Part shown: positions 1-7,162 of the stretch, piece by piece
Layout of the letters: each line of letters starts with the position of its first letter
Position numbering within the stretch: position 1 is the stretch's first letter
Origin: Ruminococcus sp.
GTDB taxonomy: Bacteria > Bacillota > Clostridia > Oscillospirales > Acutalibacteraceae
Length of the DNA: 64,000 nt
Assembly: GCA_017457155.1 (NCBI GenBank)
Contig: JAFTHZ010000025.1
Location: 31,426-95,425, forward strand
Direction: 5' to 3'
Notes under the pieces: generated by a model
What the model was told of the DNA's origin: nothing
What the model saw: only the letters and a program-made list of their open reading frames with translations
The model's database searches: none
Made by a program: the position numbers and the translations under genes

Positions 1-13
1 TTTATTACACAGA

Positions 14-47
14 AAAACCTTGCTTCAGAGTTTTGAGGCAAGGTTTT
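14..47 (+). terminator. Rho-independent terminator of a gene to the left of the window
   Basis: A hairpin whose arms are AAAACCTTGC and GCAAGGTTTT closes over a TTCAGAG/TTTTGAG stretch and is followed by a T-rich tail. It presumably ends a gene lying left of position 1. Confidence 0.7.
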
Positions 48-118
48 GTTATTTTATGAGATTGTAGCAAGAGGAAAGATTTTAAATTGTAAACTGTTGA
101 TTAATACAAAATCTATCG

Positions 119-147
119 TTGAATATTAAGAATAAATGTGTTATATT
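119..147 (+). promoter_or_regulatory. Promoter of the first LRR-dockerin gene
   Basis: A TTGAAT -35 box and a TATATT -10 box are separated by 17 bp, about 24 bp before the start codon at 171. This is a sigma-A-type promoter called by eye. Confidence 0.5.
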
Positions 148-170
148 AAACTAAAAGGAGGATGAATTTT

Positions 171-1814
171 ATGAAACGTAATTTGTTAAAAAGTATATCA
201 GCGATACTTACGGTTATTCTGATTATCTTTTCAGTGCCGGTTGTATCTGTGGCTGCAGAGACTGTGGAGGGCACAACAGATGACGGCTTCTCCTATAAGA
301 TTACGGACGGAGAGGTTACCATAACAGCCTACGAGGGAGAGGCAACCGAGGTCGATATTCCTGCTGTAATCGAGGGTTGTCCTGTTACGGTTATCGGCGA
401 GGATGCTTTTAACAGTAATTTTGATATTGAAAGTGTTGTCATTCCCGAGGGGGTAAAAGTCGTTGACGGATACGCTTTTTATGGTTGTGACAAACTGACA
501 GATATTACTCTGCCCAAGAGTGTAGAGAAGGTTGGTACATATGCTTTTGCAGAAACCGGATATTATGATGATGAGGCTAACTGGGAAGATGGTCTCCTTT
601 ATCTGGAGCATTTTCTTATCAATACTGACATTTACATAAGTGGCGAGTGTACAGTTAAGGATGGCATTACTCATATTGGTGAATATGTGTTCTTCTACGC
701 TGATGTTGAGAAAGTCAATCTCCCCGAGGGCCTTCTGAGCATTGACTATGGAGCTTTTGAAAAATGTTCAAAGCTCGTATCTATCAATCTGCCTGACAGC
801 TTGGAGACTATTGGACCCAGAGCTTTTTGGGCTTGTACTGAATTAGTTGAGATTACCATTCCTGATAAAGTAACTCGGATTGAGGAAGAGGCATTTTGGG
901 CATGCAACAAGCTTGAGACAGTAGTTTTTCCTGACAATCTCACATACATAGGAGACGAAGCCTTCTCAGGCTGTGAAGTGCTGAAGAAAGCAGACATTCC
1001 CTCAGGAGTTACATACATTGGCGGAAATGCATTCAGTCGTTGTAACGCTCTGGAGGATGTGACTATACCTGAGAAGATTCAGACTATAGGAGACTACGCC
1101 TTTATGGATTGCACACAGATAACGAGTGCTGTCATCCCTGAGGGTGCTCTGGAGGTTGGTGAGTTTGCTTTCTATAACTGTACAGCTCTTGAGACATTCT
1201 CTCTGCCTACTACATTACAGAGCCTCGGCAGAGCTGCCATAGCATTTACACCTTTCATTGAGAATGAAGAAAACTGGACTGATGACAACCTTATCGTTGG
1301 AACTGTTCTGGTAAATCAGAGAAAAAATGATGCCGAAGAGTATATAGTGCCCGATGGCATTACTCTTATTGGTGACGCTATGTTCTGGAATTCCAAAGTA
1401 AAGCGTATAGTGGTATCTGAAGATGTTAAGTATATCGGTGCATTATCAATATATGAATGCAGGAACCTCACAAGCGTTGTGATTCCTCAGAACGTTGAGT
1501 ATATCAGCCCCGGTAACTTCAATCAGGTTCCCAAAGGCGTTACCATTTACGGATATGAGGGCTCCCGTGCAGAATCCTTTGCAAAGGAGAAGGGCATAAA
1601 CTTTGCCCTGTACAGAGAAGAGGGCTATAGCGCAGGCGATGTAAATATGGATGGTGACCTCAACGTTAAGGATGCCACCACCATACAGAAACAGCTGGCA
1701 TCTCTTGTGAACCTCTCAATAGATGCTCAGACTCTTGCTGACTACAACTCAGACGGCAACCTTAATGTTAAGGACGCAACTGCTATCCAGAAATCTCTGG
1801 CAGGACTTATCTGA
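171..1814 (+). CDS. Secreted BspA-type leucine-rich-repeat protein with C-terminal dockerin
   Basis: This 547-residue protein is probably exported and attached to a cellulosome-like scaffold. Residues 1-30 form a signal peptide (MKRN, a hydrophobic stretch, then VSVAAE). A TDDGFSYKITDGEVTI segment follows, typical of the start of LRR_5 proteins. Repeats of the form 'IP.GV..IG..AF..C..L..V' fill residues of about 60-470. The last 60 residues are a dockerin with two calcium loops (GDVNMDGDLNVKDA and DYNSDGNLNVKDA), each followed by a helix with IQK. ATG171 is preferred over ATG162 because AAAGGAGG at 155-161 abuts 162 but sits 9 bp from 171. The gene is monocistronic, with its own promoter and terminator. 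Ligand and cohesin partner are unknown. Confidence 0.92.
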   Translation: MKRNLLKSISAILTVILIIFSVPVVSVAAETVEGTTDDGFSYKITDGEVTITAYEGEATEVDIPAVIEGCPVTVIGEDAFNSNFDIESVVIPEGVKVVDGYAFYGCDKLTDITLPKSVEKVGTYAFAETGYYDDEANWEDGLLYLEHFLINTDIYISGECTVKDGITHIGEYVFFYADVEKVNLPEGLLSIDYGAFEKCSKLVSINLPDSLETIGPRAFWACTELVEITIPDKVTRIEEEAFWACNKLETVVFPDNLTYIGDEAFSGCEVLKKADIPSGVTYIGGNAFSRCNALEDVTIPEKIQTIGDYAFMDCTQITSAVIPEGALEVGEFAFYNCTALETFSLPTTLQSLGRAAIAFTPFIENEENWTDDNLIVGTVLVNQRKNDAEEYIVPDGITLIGDAMFWNSKVKRIVVSEDVKYIGALSIYECRNLTSVVIPQNVEYISPGNFNQVPKGVTIYGYEGSRAESFAKEKGINFALYREEGYSAGDVNMDGDLNVKDATTIQKQLASLVNLSIDAQTLADYNSDGNLNVKDATAIQKSLAGLI

Positions 1815-1834
1815 TATATCTGAATAAATAAAAT

Positions 1835-1876
1835 CCCTTGCTCTTTCCGAAAGGAGAGAGCAAGGGTTCTTTTTTT
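1835..1876 (+). terminator. Terminator after the first LRR-dockerin gene
   Basis: A 14-bp stem (CCCTTGCTCTTTCC pairing with GGAGAGAGCAAGGG, one wobble) with a GAAA loop is followed by a run of T. It also faces the convergent gene at 1887. Confidence 0.9.
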
Positions 1877-1886
1877 TGTATTTAGG

Positions 1887-2561
1887 TTAGTTGCCGGAGG
1901 GGATGTAGGGGCGGATTGCGCCTGCTACGTTGCTGATGGGCATGGTCTGGAGCCAGATTCTGCCGGGGCCTGTCAGAACAGTGTTGAAGAATCCCTCGCC
2001 GCCAAAGAGAGCGTTCTTGACTCCTGAAACTTTCTGAATGTTCATGGTGACAGTAGAGTCAAAAGCAGCAACGTTGCCTGTGTCTACGATCATCTGCTGA
2101 CCGGGAGCCAGGTCATATACTACCAAGTCGCCATCGATCTCGATGAAAGCAATACCGTTACCGGACAGCTTCTGCATGATGAAGCCCTCACCGCCAAAGA
2201 AGCCTGCACCCAGCTTCTGGTTGAAATGGATAGAAAGCTGGACGCCTGTCTCGGATGCAAGGAAAGAGCTCTTCTGTGCGATAAGCTCTCTGCCGGGAGC
2301 AATCTCAACAGGAACAATTTTGCCGGGGAAGCTGGAGCCGAAAGCAATCATGCCATCTCCCTGAGCAGTGTAGATGTTCTGGAACATGCTCTCGCCTGAG
2401 AATGCCTTGGAGAACATCTTGCCGATGCCGCCGCCCTTGGTCTCCATATGCATATTGGGTGTCATCCATACCATGGAGCCTTTCTCTGTGATCATCTGCT
2501 CACCATTTGCCAGCTGACAGATTACAACAGGAAAATCTCCGCCTTTGAGTTCATATCTCAT
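1887..2561 (-). CDS. AIM24/TIGR00266 family protein
   Basis: This 224-residue cytoplasmic protein belongs to the TIGR00266/AIM24 family, a beta-rich double-stranded fold of poorly defined biochemical function. It opens with MRYELKGGDFPVV and contains the family's repeated pattern of GGEG/FFGGEGF segments near residues 120 and 188, plus the VYDLAPGQQMIVDTG strand with its conserved DTG. The length is normal for the family. AGGAGG lies just upstream of the start. It is convergent with the LRR-dockerin gene and separated from the neighbour on its 5' side by a 377-bp gap, so it is probably transcribed alone. The family call is firm; no function is inferred. Confidence 0.88.
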   Translation of the reverse strand: MRYELKGGDFPVVICQLANGEQMITEKGSMVWMTPNMHMETKGGGIGKMFSKAFSGESMFQNIYTAQGDGMIAFGSSFPGKIVPVEIAPGRELIAQKSSFLASETGVQLSIHFNQKLGAGFFGGEGFIMQKLSGNGIAFIEIDGDLVVYDLAPGQQMIVDTGNVAAFDSTVTMNIQKVSGVKNALFGGEGFFNTVLTGPGRIWLQTMPISNVAGAIRPYIPSGN

Positions 2562-2818
2562 AAAGTTAACCTCCTCAGATAATGTATATCATTTTATGCT
2601 AATTATATACCAGAATTCCCCGTTTGTCCACAGATAAATCGACATAATATGAGATGTGTTGGTGGAGGCAAGGAGGCGAAATCATCTGCGGCGGCAAGCC
2701 GTCCGCATACATATGGCTTGGTGCGTAGCACCTTCGCCGCTCTGTGCGGAAAACTTGCCACGGGCAACTTTTCTTATCGCACAGATTCTCCCAAGTCTGA
2801 TCTCCTGTTCAAAAAACA

Positions 2819-2846
2819 AAAGCCCCGACACAAATGTGTCAGAGCT
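2819..2846 (-). terminator. Terminator downstream of the gene at 2939-3454
   Basis: Read on the minus strand, AAGCTCTGACAC pairs with GTGTCGGGGCTT using two G-U wobbles, and a T-rich tract (TTGTTTTTT) follows. Confidence 0.65.
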
Positions 2847-2880
2847 TATATTTGAAGACTAACCCTAATTTTAATACAAA

Positions 2881-2910
2881 TGCACCCCCCTTTTGAGGTT
2901 AGGGGGTGCA
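2881..2910 (-). terminator. Strong hairpin just after the gene at 2939-3454
   Basis: TGCACCCCC at 2881 pairs with GGGGGTGCA ending at 2910. The following minus-strand sequence is only moderately T-rich, so this may be a terminator or an RNA-stabilising 3' hairpin. Confidence 0.5.
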
Positions 2911-2938
2911 ATTCGAGTTCAGGGGGATGCAAATTTTA

Positions 2939-3454
2939 TTAGTTCAACTCTGCTTTAAATCGAAGCAAGTACATTTGTTGTAACCACTCTGGCTGTTTAT
3001 CGAGTTCAGATTCCAATTTGGTAAGCGTTCGCTTGCCGACCCTTCTGTCAAAAATCGCAAACATTCTGATTAGCGGATTATTTGAGCGTAGACTTTCTTG
3101 GATATCCTGGTTGCGATAATTCTCGAGGGCATTACAAAATTCTTCGTCAGTATATTCTGTTCGATCTGTTATAGGGTGTTTATCAAGTAATGGCCAAAAC
3201 TCTGCCCAATACTCGGCTATGCCACTTGGATTCTTATTACTCGTATATCCATTATCAATAAAATAGGAGTTAACAGTTTCCCACGAAAAGCGTTTCACTT
3301 GTTTGCCATCGATACAAATCTCGAAGATCTGGCACCCGTCCATTCCGACATAAGAAGTGCAGCCGTATCTAATTCTTCCTCGTAAAGGCTCTGCAAGCAT
3401 ATCCTGTTCCAAGTATTTTCTCATTCCGCTCCAGGAACCAAGTATTTTACTCAC
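2939..3454 (-). CDS. Hypothetical protein, possibly SF0329-like
   Basis: This is a 171-residue soluble protein with no signal peptide or membrane segment. The N-terminal part (SWSGMRKYLEQDM, then LRGRIRYGCTSY and IDGKQVKRFSW) resembles my recollection of the SF0329 family, whose function is unknown. The C-terminal half is charged and helical and contains RNNPLIRMFAIFDRRVGKR. The start is GTG at 3454, preceded by AAGGCGGTGA. It lies between the AIM24-type gene and the prophage relic, so it may have arrived with the phage or may mark the chromosomal side of the junction. The family assignment is tentative. Confidence 0.6.
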   Translation of the reverse strand: MSKILGSWSGMRKYLEQDMLAEPLRGRIRYGCTSYVGMDGCQIFEICIDGKQVKRFSWETVNSYFIDNGYTSNKNPSGIAEYWAEFWPLLDKHPITDRTEYTDEEFCNALENYRNQDIQESLRSNNPLIRMFAIFDRRVGKRTLTKLESELDKQPEWLQQMYLLRFKAELN

Positions 3455-3476
3455 GCAATCACCGCCTTTTTCTTGA

Positions 3477-4032
3477 TTATAGCATAAAAAGAAAATAACC
3501 GCAACTTATATCAAAGTTGCGGTTATTCTTTGGTGGGCTTACAGAAACAAAGGTCGAACTTTTGGCTTTAGCTGATGAAGTAGTCAAAATATTAAGCGTG
3601 CTTAGATTTATAGTATTATCTTGAGTAGTTCCATTTCCAAGATCAGTAGTAATTATGATTTTTATCATCGTACAAATATACTTTGTGGACAAACATCTCA
3701 ATTAGCCTTGCACGAAAACCAGGATCATTATGATCTTGGTTAAGAAAACGACGGAACCAAAGGGACAGAGCTTCTTTTGAAATGATAGGGGTAGAGATTT
3801 GTTCCAAAGCCAATGATTCCTCGAGACTTTTTTTCTGAGACTCAAGTTCTGAATGTCGAGCTTTTGTGCTTGCTGTGTAAATTCCATCTTCAATTGCCTT
3901 AATAAGGTTATTGATTCGTTTTTTGGCATTTTTAATTTCAGCTTGAAGAGCTTTTAGGTTAGGTCTGGTCATCTCCTCACTTTGTAGTTTAAGCGCGGCC
4001 GAGATTATTGTATGAAACGAATGGAGCTCCAA
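3477..4032 (-). pseudogene. C-terminal relic of a large serine recombinase
   Basis: Only the C-terminal part of a phage-type large serine recombinase remains. The visible parts are a long coiled-coil region (LQAEIKNAKKRINNLIKAIEDG, then ESQKKSLEESLALEQ) and the conserved closing segment LIEMFVHKVYLYDDK. The reading frame then shifts in a run of five T (A on the coding strand) at 3659-3663. The next frame supplies the expected continuation KIIITTDLGNG and runs to a stop at 3477. The catalytic N-terminal domain with its serine is absent upstream. It is in the same direction as the repressor at 4687 and fits the integrase end of a decayed prophage. Confidence 0.75.
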
Positions 4033-4177
4033 TACAATAGGGAGGAGGAGTTCCTAAAGACAAGAGGAAGATCCTGCTTCCTACTTTCAACTAAAGAGCG
4101 GAAGGTATATGAGCAGTTTCGGCTTTTTATTAGTAAAATGAAAAGGTTGTAAAAGAACTATTAATGCAAATTTTACT

Positions 4178-4663
4178 TCACATGTCATCACTAAACTTTT
4201 TAGCAACTATTATTCGTACGATGCTCAAAATTGTGACAACAACAATTGCTCCAATAAGAAAAAAAGTGTGCTTTTGAAAAAATGTTAGCAAAGACTTGAA
4301 CTCTGCTACAAAGAAAGAAACAACAGTAAAAATTAGTACGATAATTAACGAAGGGGTCAGTAAAGCAACATTCAATTCCATAGTTTGTAAGTATTTGTTA
4401 TCATTCTTGATAATAAGTGTAGGGATATTTAGTACCCAAGAAATCGTAGCGTGAAGAAGTCCAAATAAATGGCATAGGAATAACACAATTCCACATATCC
4501 AGCCAAGATAATAGATACTTATTATAAGTAGCAGTGGGTGATGTAAAATACATATAGTTGTTATTCCAAATGGATAAGGGTTGTATCCGCAACGTTGATT
4601 TACAGCAACTGTATGAATCAAATGTGATGAAAGAATAAATATAATAACAAAAAGAAACGTCAT
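4178..4663 (-). CDS. Four-pass membrane protein of the prophage relic
   Basis: This 161-residue protein has about four hydrophobic segments: residues 1-18, 35-75 (probably two passes), 98-117 and 131-153. It ends with the basic tail VAKKFSDDM. I recognise no family. It lies directly downstream of the repressor gene with a 23-bp gap and a GAGG ribosome binding site, so the two are probably co-transcribed. A membrane protein beside a repressor suggests a lysogeny-expressed function such as superinfection exclusion, but that is position-based inference. The AT-rich composition differs from the chromosomal genes around it and supports transfer. Confidence 0.6.
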   Translation of the reverse strand: MTFLFVIIFILSSHLIHTVAVNQRCGYNPYPFGITTICILHHPLLLIISIYYLGWICGIVLFLCHLFGLLHATISWVLNIPTLIIKNDNKYLQTMELNVALLTPSLIIVLIFTVVSFFVAEFKSLLTFFQKHTFFLIGAIVVVTILSIVRIIVAKKFSDDM

Positions 4664-4686
4664 AGTTATTTCCTCAAATATAAAAT

Positions 4687-5031
4687 TTAAAAATCAGGGT
4701 CTTTTTTAGCGTTGAGTTGGTCAAGAAGAGGTTGCACTGCTGCAAGCTGTTCCTCTGTCAGATGATACTCAATGCGCTTGCCGTTACGATGTAACACAAG
4801 AAGATCCTCGCCGAGCTCACCCTCTGGGGTGGGCTTTTCTTTTTTGTCGGAAAAGAAAGCACTAACAGGAACAGATAATTCATTTGAAAGTTTTTCTAAA
4901 ATAGTGGGTTTAGGAATAGAACCTCGTTTCCATGCTGTTATTTTTGATGTGCTTAATCCAAGTTTTTTGACTATTGCGCTTGGTGTAGTTCCTTGCGAAA
5001 TACAAATATGATTGAATTGTTCATAAAACAC
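4687..5031 (-). CDS. XRE-family repressor of the prophage relic
   Basis: The protein has 114 residues. Residues 1-60 form a Cro/CI helix-turn-helix (TPSAIVKKLGLSTSKITAWKRG, then PKPTILEKLSNELSVPVSAFF). The C-terminal part (EYHLTEEQLAAVQPLLDQL) is a short predicted helical tail. The start is GTG at 5031 with GGAG upstream. It is transcribed away from a regulatory gap holding several inverted repeats, with an opposite-facing small regulator at 5252, which is the classic CI/Cro layout of a temperate phage. It probably binds the repeats in that gap. Confidence 0.8.
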   Translation of the reverse strand: MFYEQFNHICISQGTTPSAIVKKLGLSTSKITAWKRGSIPKPTILEKLSNELSVPVSAFFSDKKEKPTPEGELGEDLLVLHRNGKRIEYHLTEEQLAAVQPLLDQLNAKKDPDF

Positions 5032-5108
5032 AAAATCATCTCCAAAAAATTGTATAAAAAATCAGAACAAATAACATTTGACATTTCTGAAAAATAGAAA
5101 TAAAATAC

Positions 5109-5139
5109 ACTTGTAACAAGTTGTAAAACAAATTTACAA
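5109..5139. promoter_or_regulatory. Operator-like inverted repeats beside the repressor gene
   Basis: Two adjoining inverted repeats are visible. ACTTGTAACAAGT at 5109-5121 is near-palindromic, and TTGTAAA (5121-5127) pairs with TTTACAA (5133-5139). They lie in the divergent gap and are likely repressor sites. Confidence 0.5.
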
Positions 5140-5213
5140 AACAGAAACTTGCGAATTGTATAAAGGTGAAACGGGGCAAAATCAGGTGATAATTTCCCAC
5201 CTTTATTTATACA

Positions 5214-5231
5214 ACAAGTTATACAACTTGT
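5214..5231. promoter_or_regulatory. Operator-like inverted repeat before the truncated regulator
   Basis: ACAAGTT and AACTTGT form a perfect 7-bp inverted repeat around ATAC. The ACAAGTT half-sites match those at 5109-5121, which suggests a shared repressor. Confidence 0.5.
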
Positions 5232-5251
5232 CAAGAAAAGAGGTGGTTATA

Positions 5252-5452
5252 ATGTTTCTTTTCAGCGAAGAAAGTATCAAAAGATCTTTTACACCTTGGG
5301 GAATTGAGGTGAAGAAAAGGCTCCTTGATAAGGGGTTGAAGCAACAGGATATAGTTGATGAACTTCAACACAAAGGTTATGCGGTAAATAAAATCACCTT
5401 AACCCGATACCTGTCTCTGAAGATCTTGCTTATCAGATTATTTCAATTTTAG
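5252..5452 (+). pseudogene. Truncated phage regulator fused to out-of-frame holin sequence
   Basis: The 66-codon frame starts at ATG5252 after AGAGGTGG. It begins as a small phage-type XRE regulator: KRSFTPWGIEVKKRLLDKGLKQQDIVDEL, then NKITLTRYL at residues 45-53. After about position 5400 the frame reads nonsense and stops at 5452, while another frame from 5392 encodes the end of a holin. The simplest explanation is a deletion that removed everything from the early regulator to the late lysis region. An early-gene product may still be made as a short hybrid. Confidence 0.7.
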
Positions 5453-5589
5453 TAACACTTGTATTTTCGGCCTGGAACGCGTGGAAGAATAATAATTTTA
5501 CCGCTGCGGCCAGGGTTGCTCAGAAGCTAATTGATTCGATTAAGTCAGGAAAAGTATCCTCAGAGGCCGTGGAGGATCTTCTTAGATAA
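5392..5589 (+). pseudogene. C-terminal half of a phage holin (SPP1-type)
   Basis: Read in the frame ending at TAA5587-5589, the sequence encodes NPIPVSEDLAYQIISILVTLVF, then SAWNAWKNNNFTAAARVAQ and a final VEDLLR. The pattern 'NP.P', a membrane segment and 'W..WKNN.FT.AA' is characteristic of the C-terminal half of SPP1-family holins. The N-terminal membrane segment and start are missing because the frame joins the truncated regulator near 5400. No endolysin follows; a terminator and a tRNA do. Confidence 0.65.
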
Positions 5590-5593
5590 TTAA

Positions 5594-5632
5594 AAAAGAC
5601 TCCTTGAACTTGCGTTTTTGGAGTCTATTTTT
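5594..5632 (+). terminator. Terminator after the holin relic
   Basis: AAAAGACTCC and GGAGTC form a stem, followed by TATTTTTG. This is a typical end of a phage lysis operon. Confidence 0.65.
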
Positions 5633-5715
5633 GTTTATATTTCTAATTTGTTGAAAATCCAGACGGCACAATCCAGAGAAATAAATATCTCTGGAAAGTT
5701 CGTCTTTGTTTGTGT

Positions 5716-5791
5716 TGGTGGACCCGAGGAGGATCGAACTCCTGACCTTGCGAATGCGAACCGCACGCTCTCCCGACTGAGCTACGGGCCC
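5716..5791 (-). tRNA. tRNA-Ala (anticodon CGC)
   Basis: A 76-nt cloverleaf includes an encoded CCA. The acceptor stem GGGCCCG pairs with CGGGTCC with one G-U. The anticodon loop TTCGCAT gives CGC (codon GCG), and the T-loop is GTTCGATC. It borders the prophage relic. Confidence 0.95.
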
Positions 5792-5913
5792 ATATGATAC
5801 TTATACTTTATCACTCCTGCAGACAGAATTCAATCTGCAAAAAATATGTTTTCACAAAAATTCCCCGAAAGTACAACGAAACAGTACCCTCGGGGAATAA
5901 TTGATGATGGGGA

Positions 5914-6024
5914 TTATTCTTCCTCTTTTGTGAACTGTTCTGCATCAACTCCGCAGATGGGGCACTCCTCGGGAGGGGTGTCACCCTCGTGAGAGTATCC
6001 GCATATCTGACAAACCCAGGACAT
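5914..6024 (-). CDS. Small rubredoxin-like iron protein
   Basis: The 36-residue frame encodes a minimal rubredoxin knuckle pair: MSWVCQICGYSHEGDTPP, then ECPICG and a short acidic tail. The two CxxC motifs (Cys5/Cys8 and Cys21/Cys24) would bind a single iron. It resembles the C-terminal rubredoxin domain of rubrerythrin standing alone. AAAGGAGG precedes ATG6024, and the gene begins three bases after the PerR-like stop codon, so the two form an operon. Peroxide or oxygen defence is the natural role: electron delivery to a peroxidase such as rubrerythrin. Confidence 0.88.
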   Translation of the reverse strand: MSWVCQICGYSHEGDTPPEECPICGVDAEQFTKEEE

Positions 6025-6026
6025 AG

Positions 6027-6428
6027 TCAAGCCTCCTTTATATTTGCATTATGTGTACAGAAATTGCATTTTCCAAAATATGTCAGCACCGCCGACTCGG
6101 TACTGAACCCTTCCATGGGACAGCTTTCAGAACGGATTGTGATAATATCCTCCGGGATATCGAAGACCTTGCCGCATTCCTTGCAGACAAAGTGTGCATG
6201 AGCAGAGGTGTCACCGTCAATTCGCTCTTCGCCATCCACATTGGCCACCGCAACAACCAATCCTTGTTCCTTAAAAAGATTGATGTTCCGATACACCGTT
6301 CCAAGACTCAGGTCCGGGACCTGTTCTTTCAGCGTATCGTATACCCACTTGGCACTGGGGTGGGTGTGGGAGGATTTGATTGTATCCAGTATCATCTGTC
6401 TTTTTTTGCTGAAGTTTTGTCCGCTCAT
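6027..6428 (-). CDS. perR: Fur-family regulator, PerR-like
   Basis: This 133-residue metalloregulator has an N-terminal winged helix (QMILDTIKSSHTHPSAKWVYDTL, LSLGTVYRNINLFKEQGLV) and a C-terminal dimer and metal domain. HAHFVCKECGKV and the later CNFC supply the two CxxC pairs of the structural zinc site. ERIDGDTSAHAHF matches the regulatory metal region. PerR is preferred over Fur because of its spacing, length and the downstream rubredoxin. A PerR-box-like sequence lies just upstream of the gene, so autoregulation in response to peroxide is probable. The exact subclass is inferred. Confidence 0.85.
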   Translation of the reverse strand: MSGQNFSKKRQMILDTIKSSHTHPSAKWVYDTLKEQVPDLSLGTVYRNINLFKEQGLVVAVANVDGEERIDGDTSAHAHFVCKECGKVFDIPEDIITIRSESCPMEGFSTESAVLTYFGKCNFCTHNANIKEA

Positions 6429-6443
6429 AACCCACCTCCAAAA

Positions 6444-6458
6444 TAGTAATCATTATTG
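6444..6458. promoter_or_regulatory. PerR-box-like operator
   Basis: TAGTAATCATTATTG matches the PerR consensus TTATAATNATTATAA at 10 of 14 non-central positions. It lies 16 bp before the regulator's start codon, in the gap shared with the divergent amidase gene. Confidence 0.6.
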
Positions 6459-6558
6459 ATTTAATTATATGATATCATACTGTGAGTAAAAAGTAAACAG
6501 GGCATAATAAATTTTTTTTGAAAGTATAATGTATTAATATTTTTTAAGGAGATGCTAT

Positions 6559-7101
6559 ATGCCAACACTATATCTGAGCCCGTCACTTCAGGAGTTTAAC
6601 CCGTATGTGGGAGGCGGTAACGAGGAGTACTATATGAATCTGGTGGCGGATGCTATGGAGCCGTACCTGCGGGCCAGCGGAATTGATTTTGTACGCAACA
6701 ACCCTGAGGATAGCCTGACAAAAACAATTAACAACGCAAACACAAGTGGAAGTGACCTGCATCTGGCGATACACTCAAACGCGTCCTCTGCTGACAGAAC
6801 AGGGAGCAGTACGGGTGTGCAGGTTTTCTATTATCCTACCAGCACAGGTGGAAGACGATTTGCAAACATTATTGCGGATAATTACAAAGGCCTGTACTAT
6901 GATCCCTCAAAGATAGCGGTGCTGCCGGGGGCTAACCTTGCAGAGCTTCGCCGCACCCGTGTGCCTGCGGTGCTTGTGGAGACTGCATTCCATGACAATC
7001 CCACCGATGCACAGTGGATAAGGGACAATATAGAAGGGATTGCCAAGTCTCTTTCTCGGAGTGTAGCAGATTATTTTGGGGTGCCTTTTGTGTCACCTTG
7101 A
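6559..7101 (+). CDS. N-acetylmuramoyl-L-alanine amidase (Amidase_3)
   Basis: This 180-residue enzyme is a bare Amidase_3 catalytic domain that cleaves the bond between N-acetylmuramic acid and the peptide stem. The visible zinc-site motifs are EE near residue 21, HLAIHSNAS around residue 73 (family motif H-x-N) and the late VPAVLVETAFHDN segment with its catalytic glutamate. There is no signal peptide or cell-wall binding domain, so it may act inside the cell, for example in the developing spore, or be released on lysis. AAGGAG precedes ATG6559. Although a holin relic lies 1 kb away, this form is a common stand-alone chromosomal gene and I do not assign it to the phage. Confidence 0.88.
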   Translation: MPTLYLSPSLQEFNPYVGGGNEEYYMNLVADAMEPYLRASGIDFVRNNPEDSLTKTINNANTSGSDLHLAIHSNASSADRTGSSTGVQVFYYPTSTGGRRFANIIADNYKGLYYDPSKIAVLPGANLAELRRTRVPAVLVETAFHDNPTDAQWIRDNIEGIAKSLSRSVADYFGVPFVSP

Positions 7102-7162
7102 TTTATCTTTTGTTTGATGATAAAATATGTATGTAACTATAAATAATAGGGAAGTGTAATAT

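Larger units (their letters stand above)
2562..2938. other. 377-bp intergenic region with nested inverted repeats
   Basis: No convincing gene is present. GCGGCG (2688-2693) pairs with CGCCGC (2735-2740) and encloses two further stems, AAGCC/GGCTT and GGTGC/GCACC. An adjacent stem TCTGTGCG (2741-2748) with CGCACAGA (2778-2785) encloses TTGCC/GGCAA. Two hairpins closer to 2938 look like terminators of the gene at 2939 and are listed separately. The fold could be a non-coding RNA or an old repeat. Confidence 0.5.

Noticed and set aside
2649-2862. Two overlapping plus-strand frames of 68 codons
   Set aside because: They lie in the hairpin-rich intergenic region, overlap each other and lack binding sites.
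4012-4152. 46-codon plus-strand frame (MKRMELQYNREEEF...) beside the recombinase relic
   Set aside because: The codons look protein-like, but there is no ribosome binding site, it overlaps the relic on the other strand and I recognise no family.
6559-7101. Amidase as the prophage endolysin
   Set aside because: It is separated from the holin relic by tRNA-Ala and the PerR operon, and stand-alone proteins of this kind are common in the chromosome.
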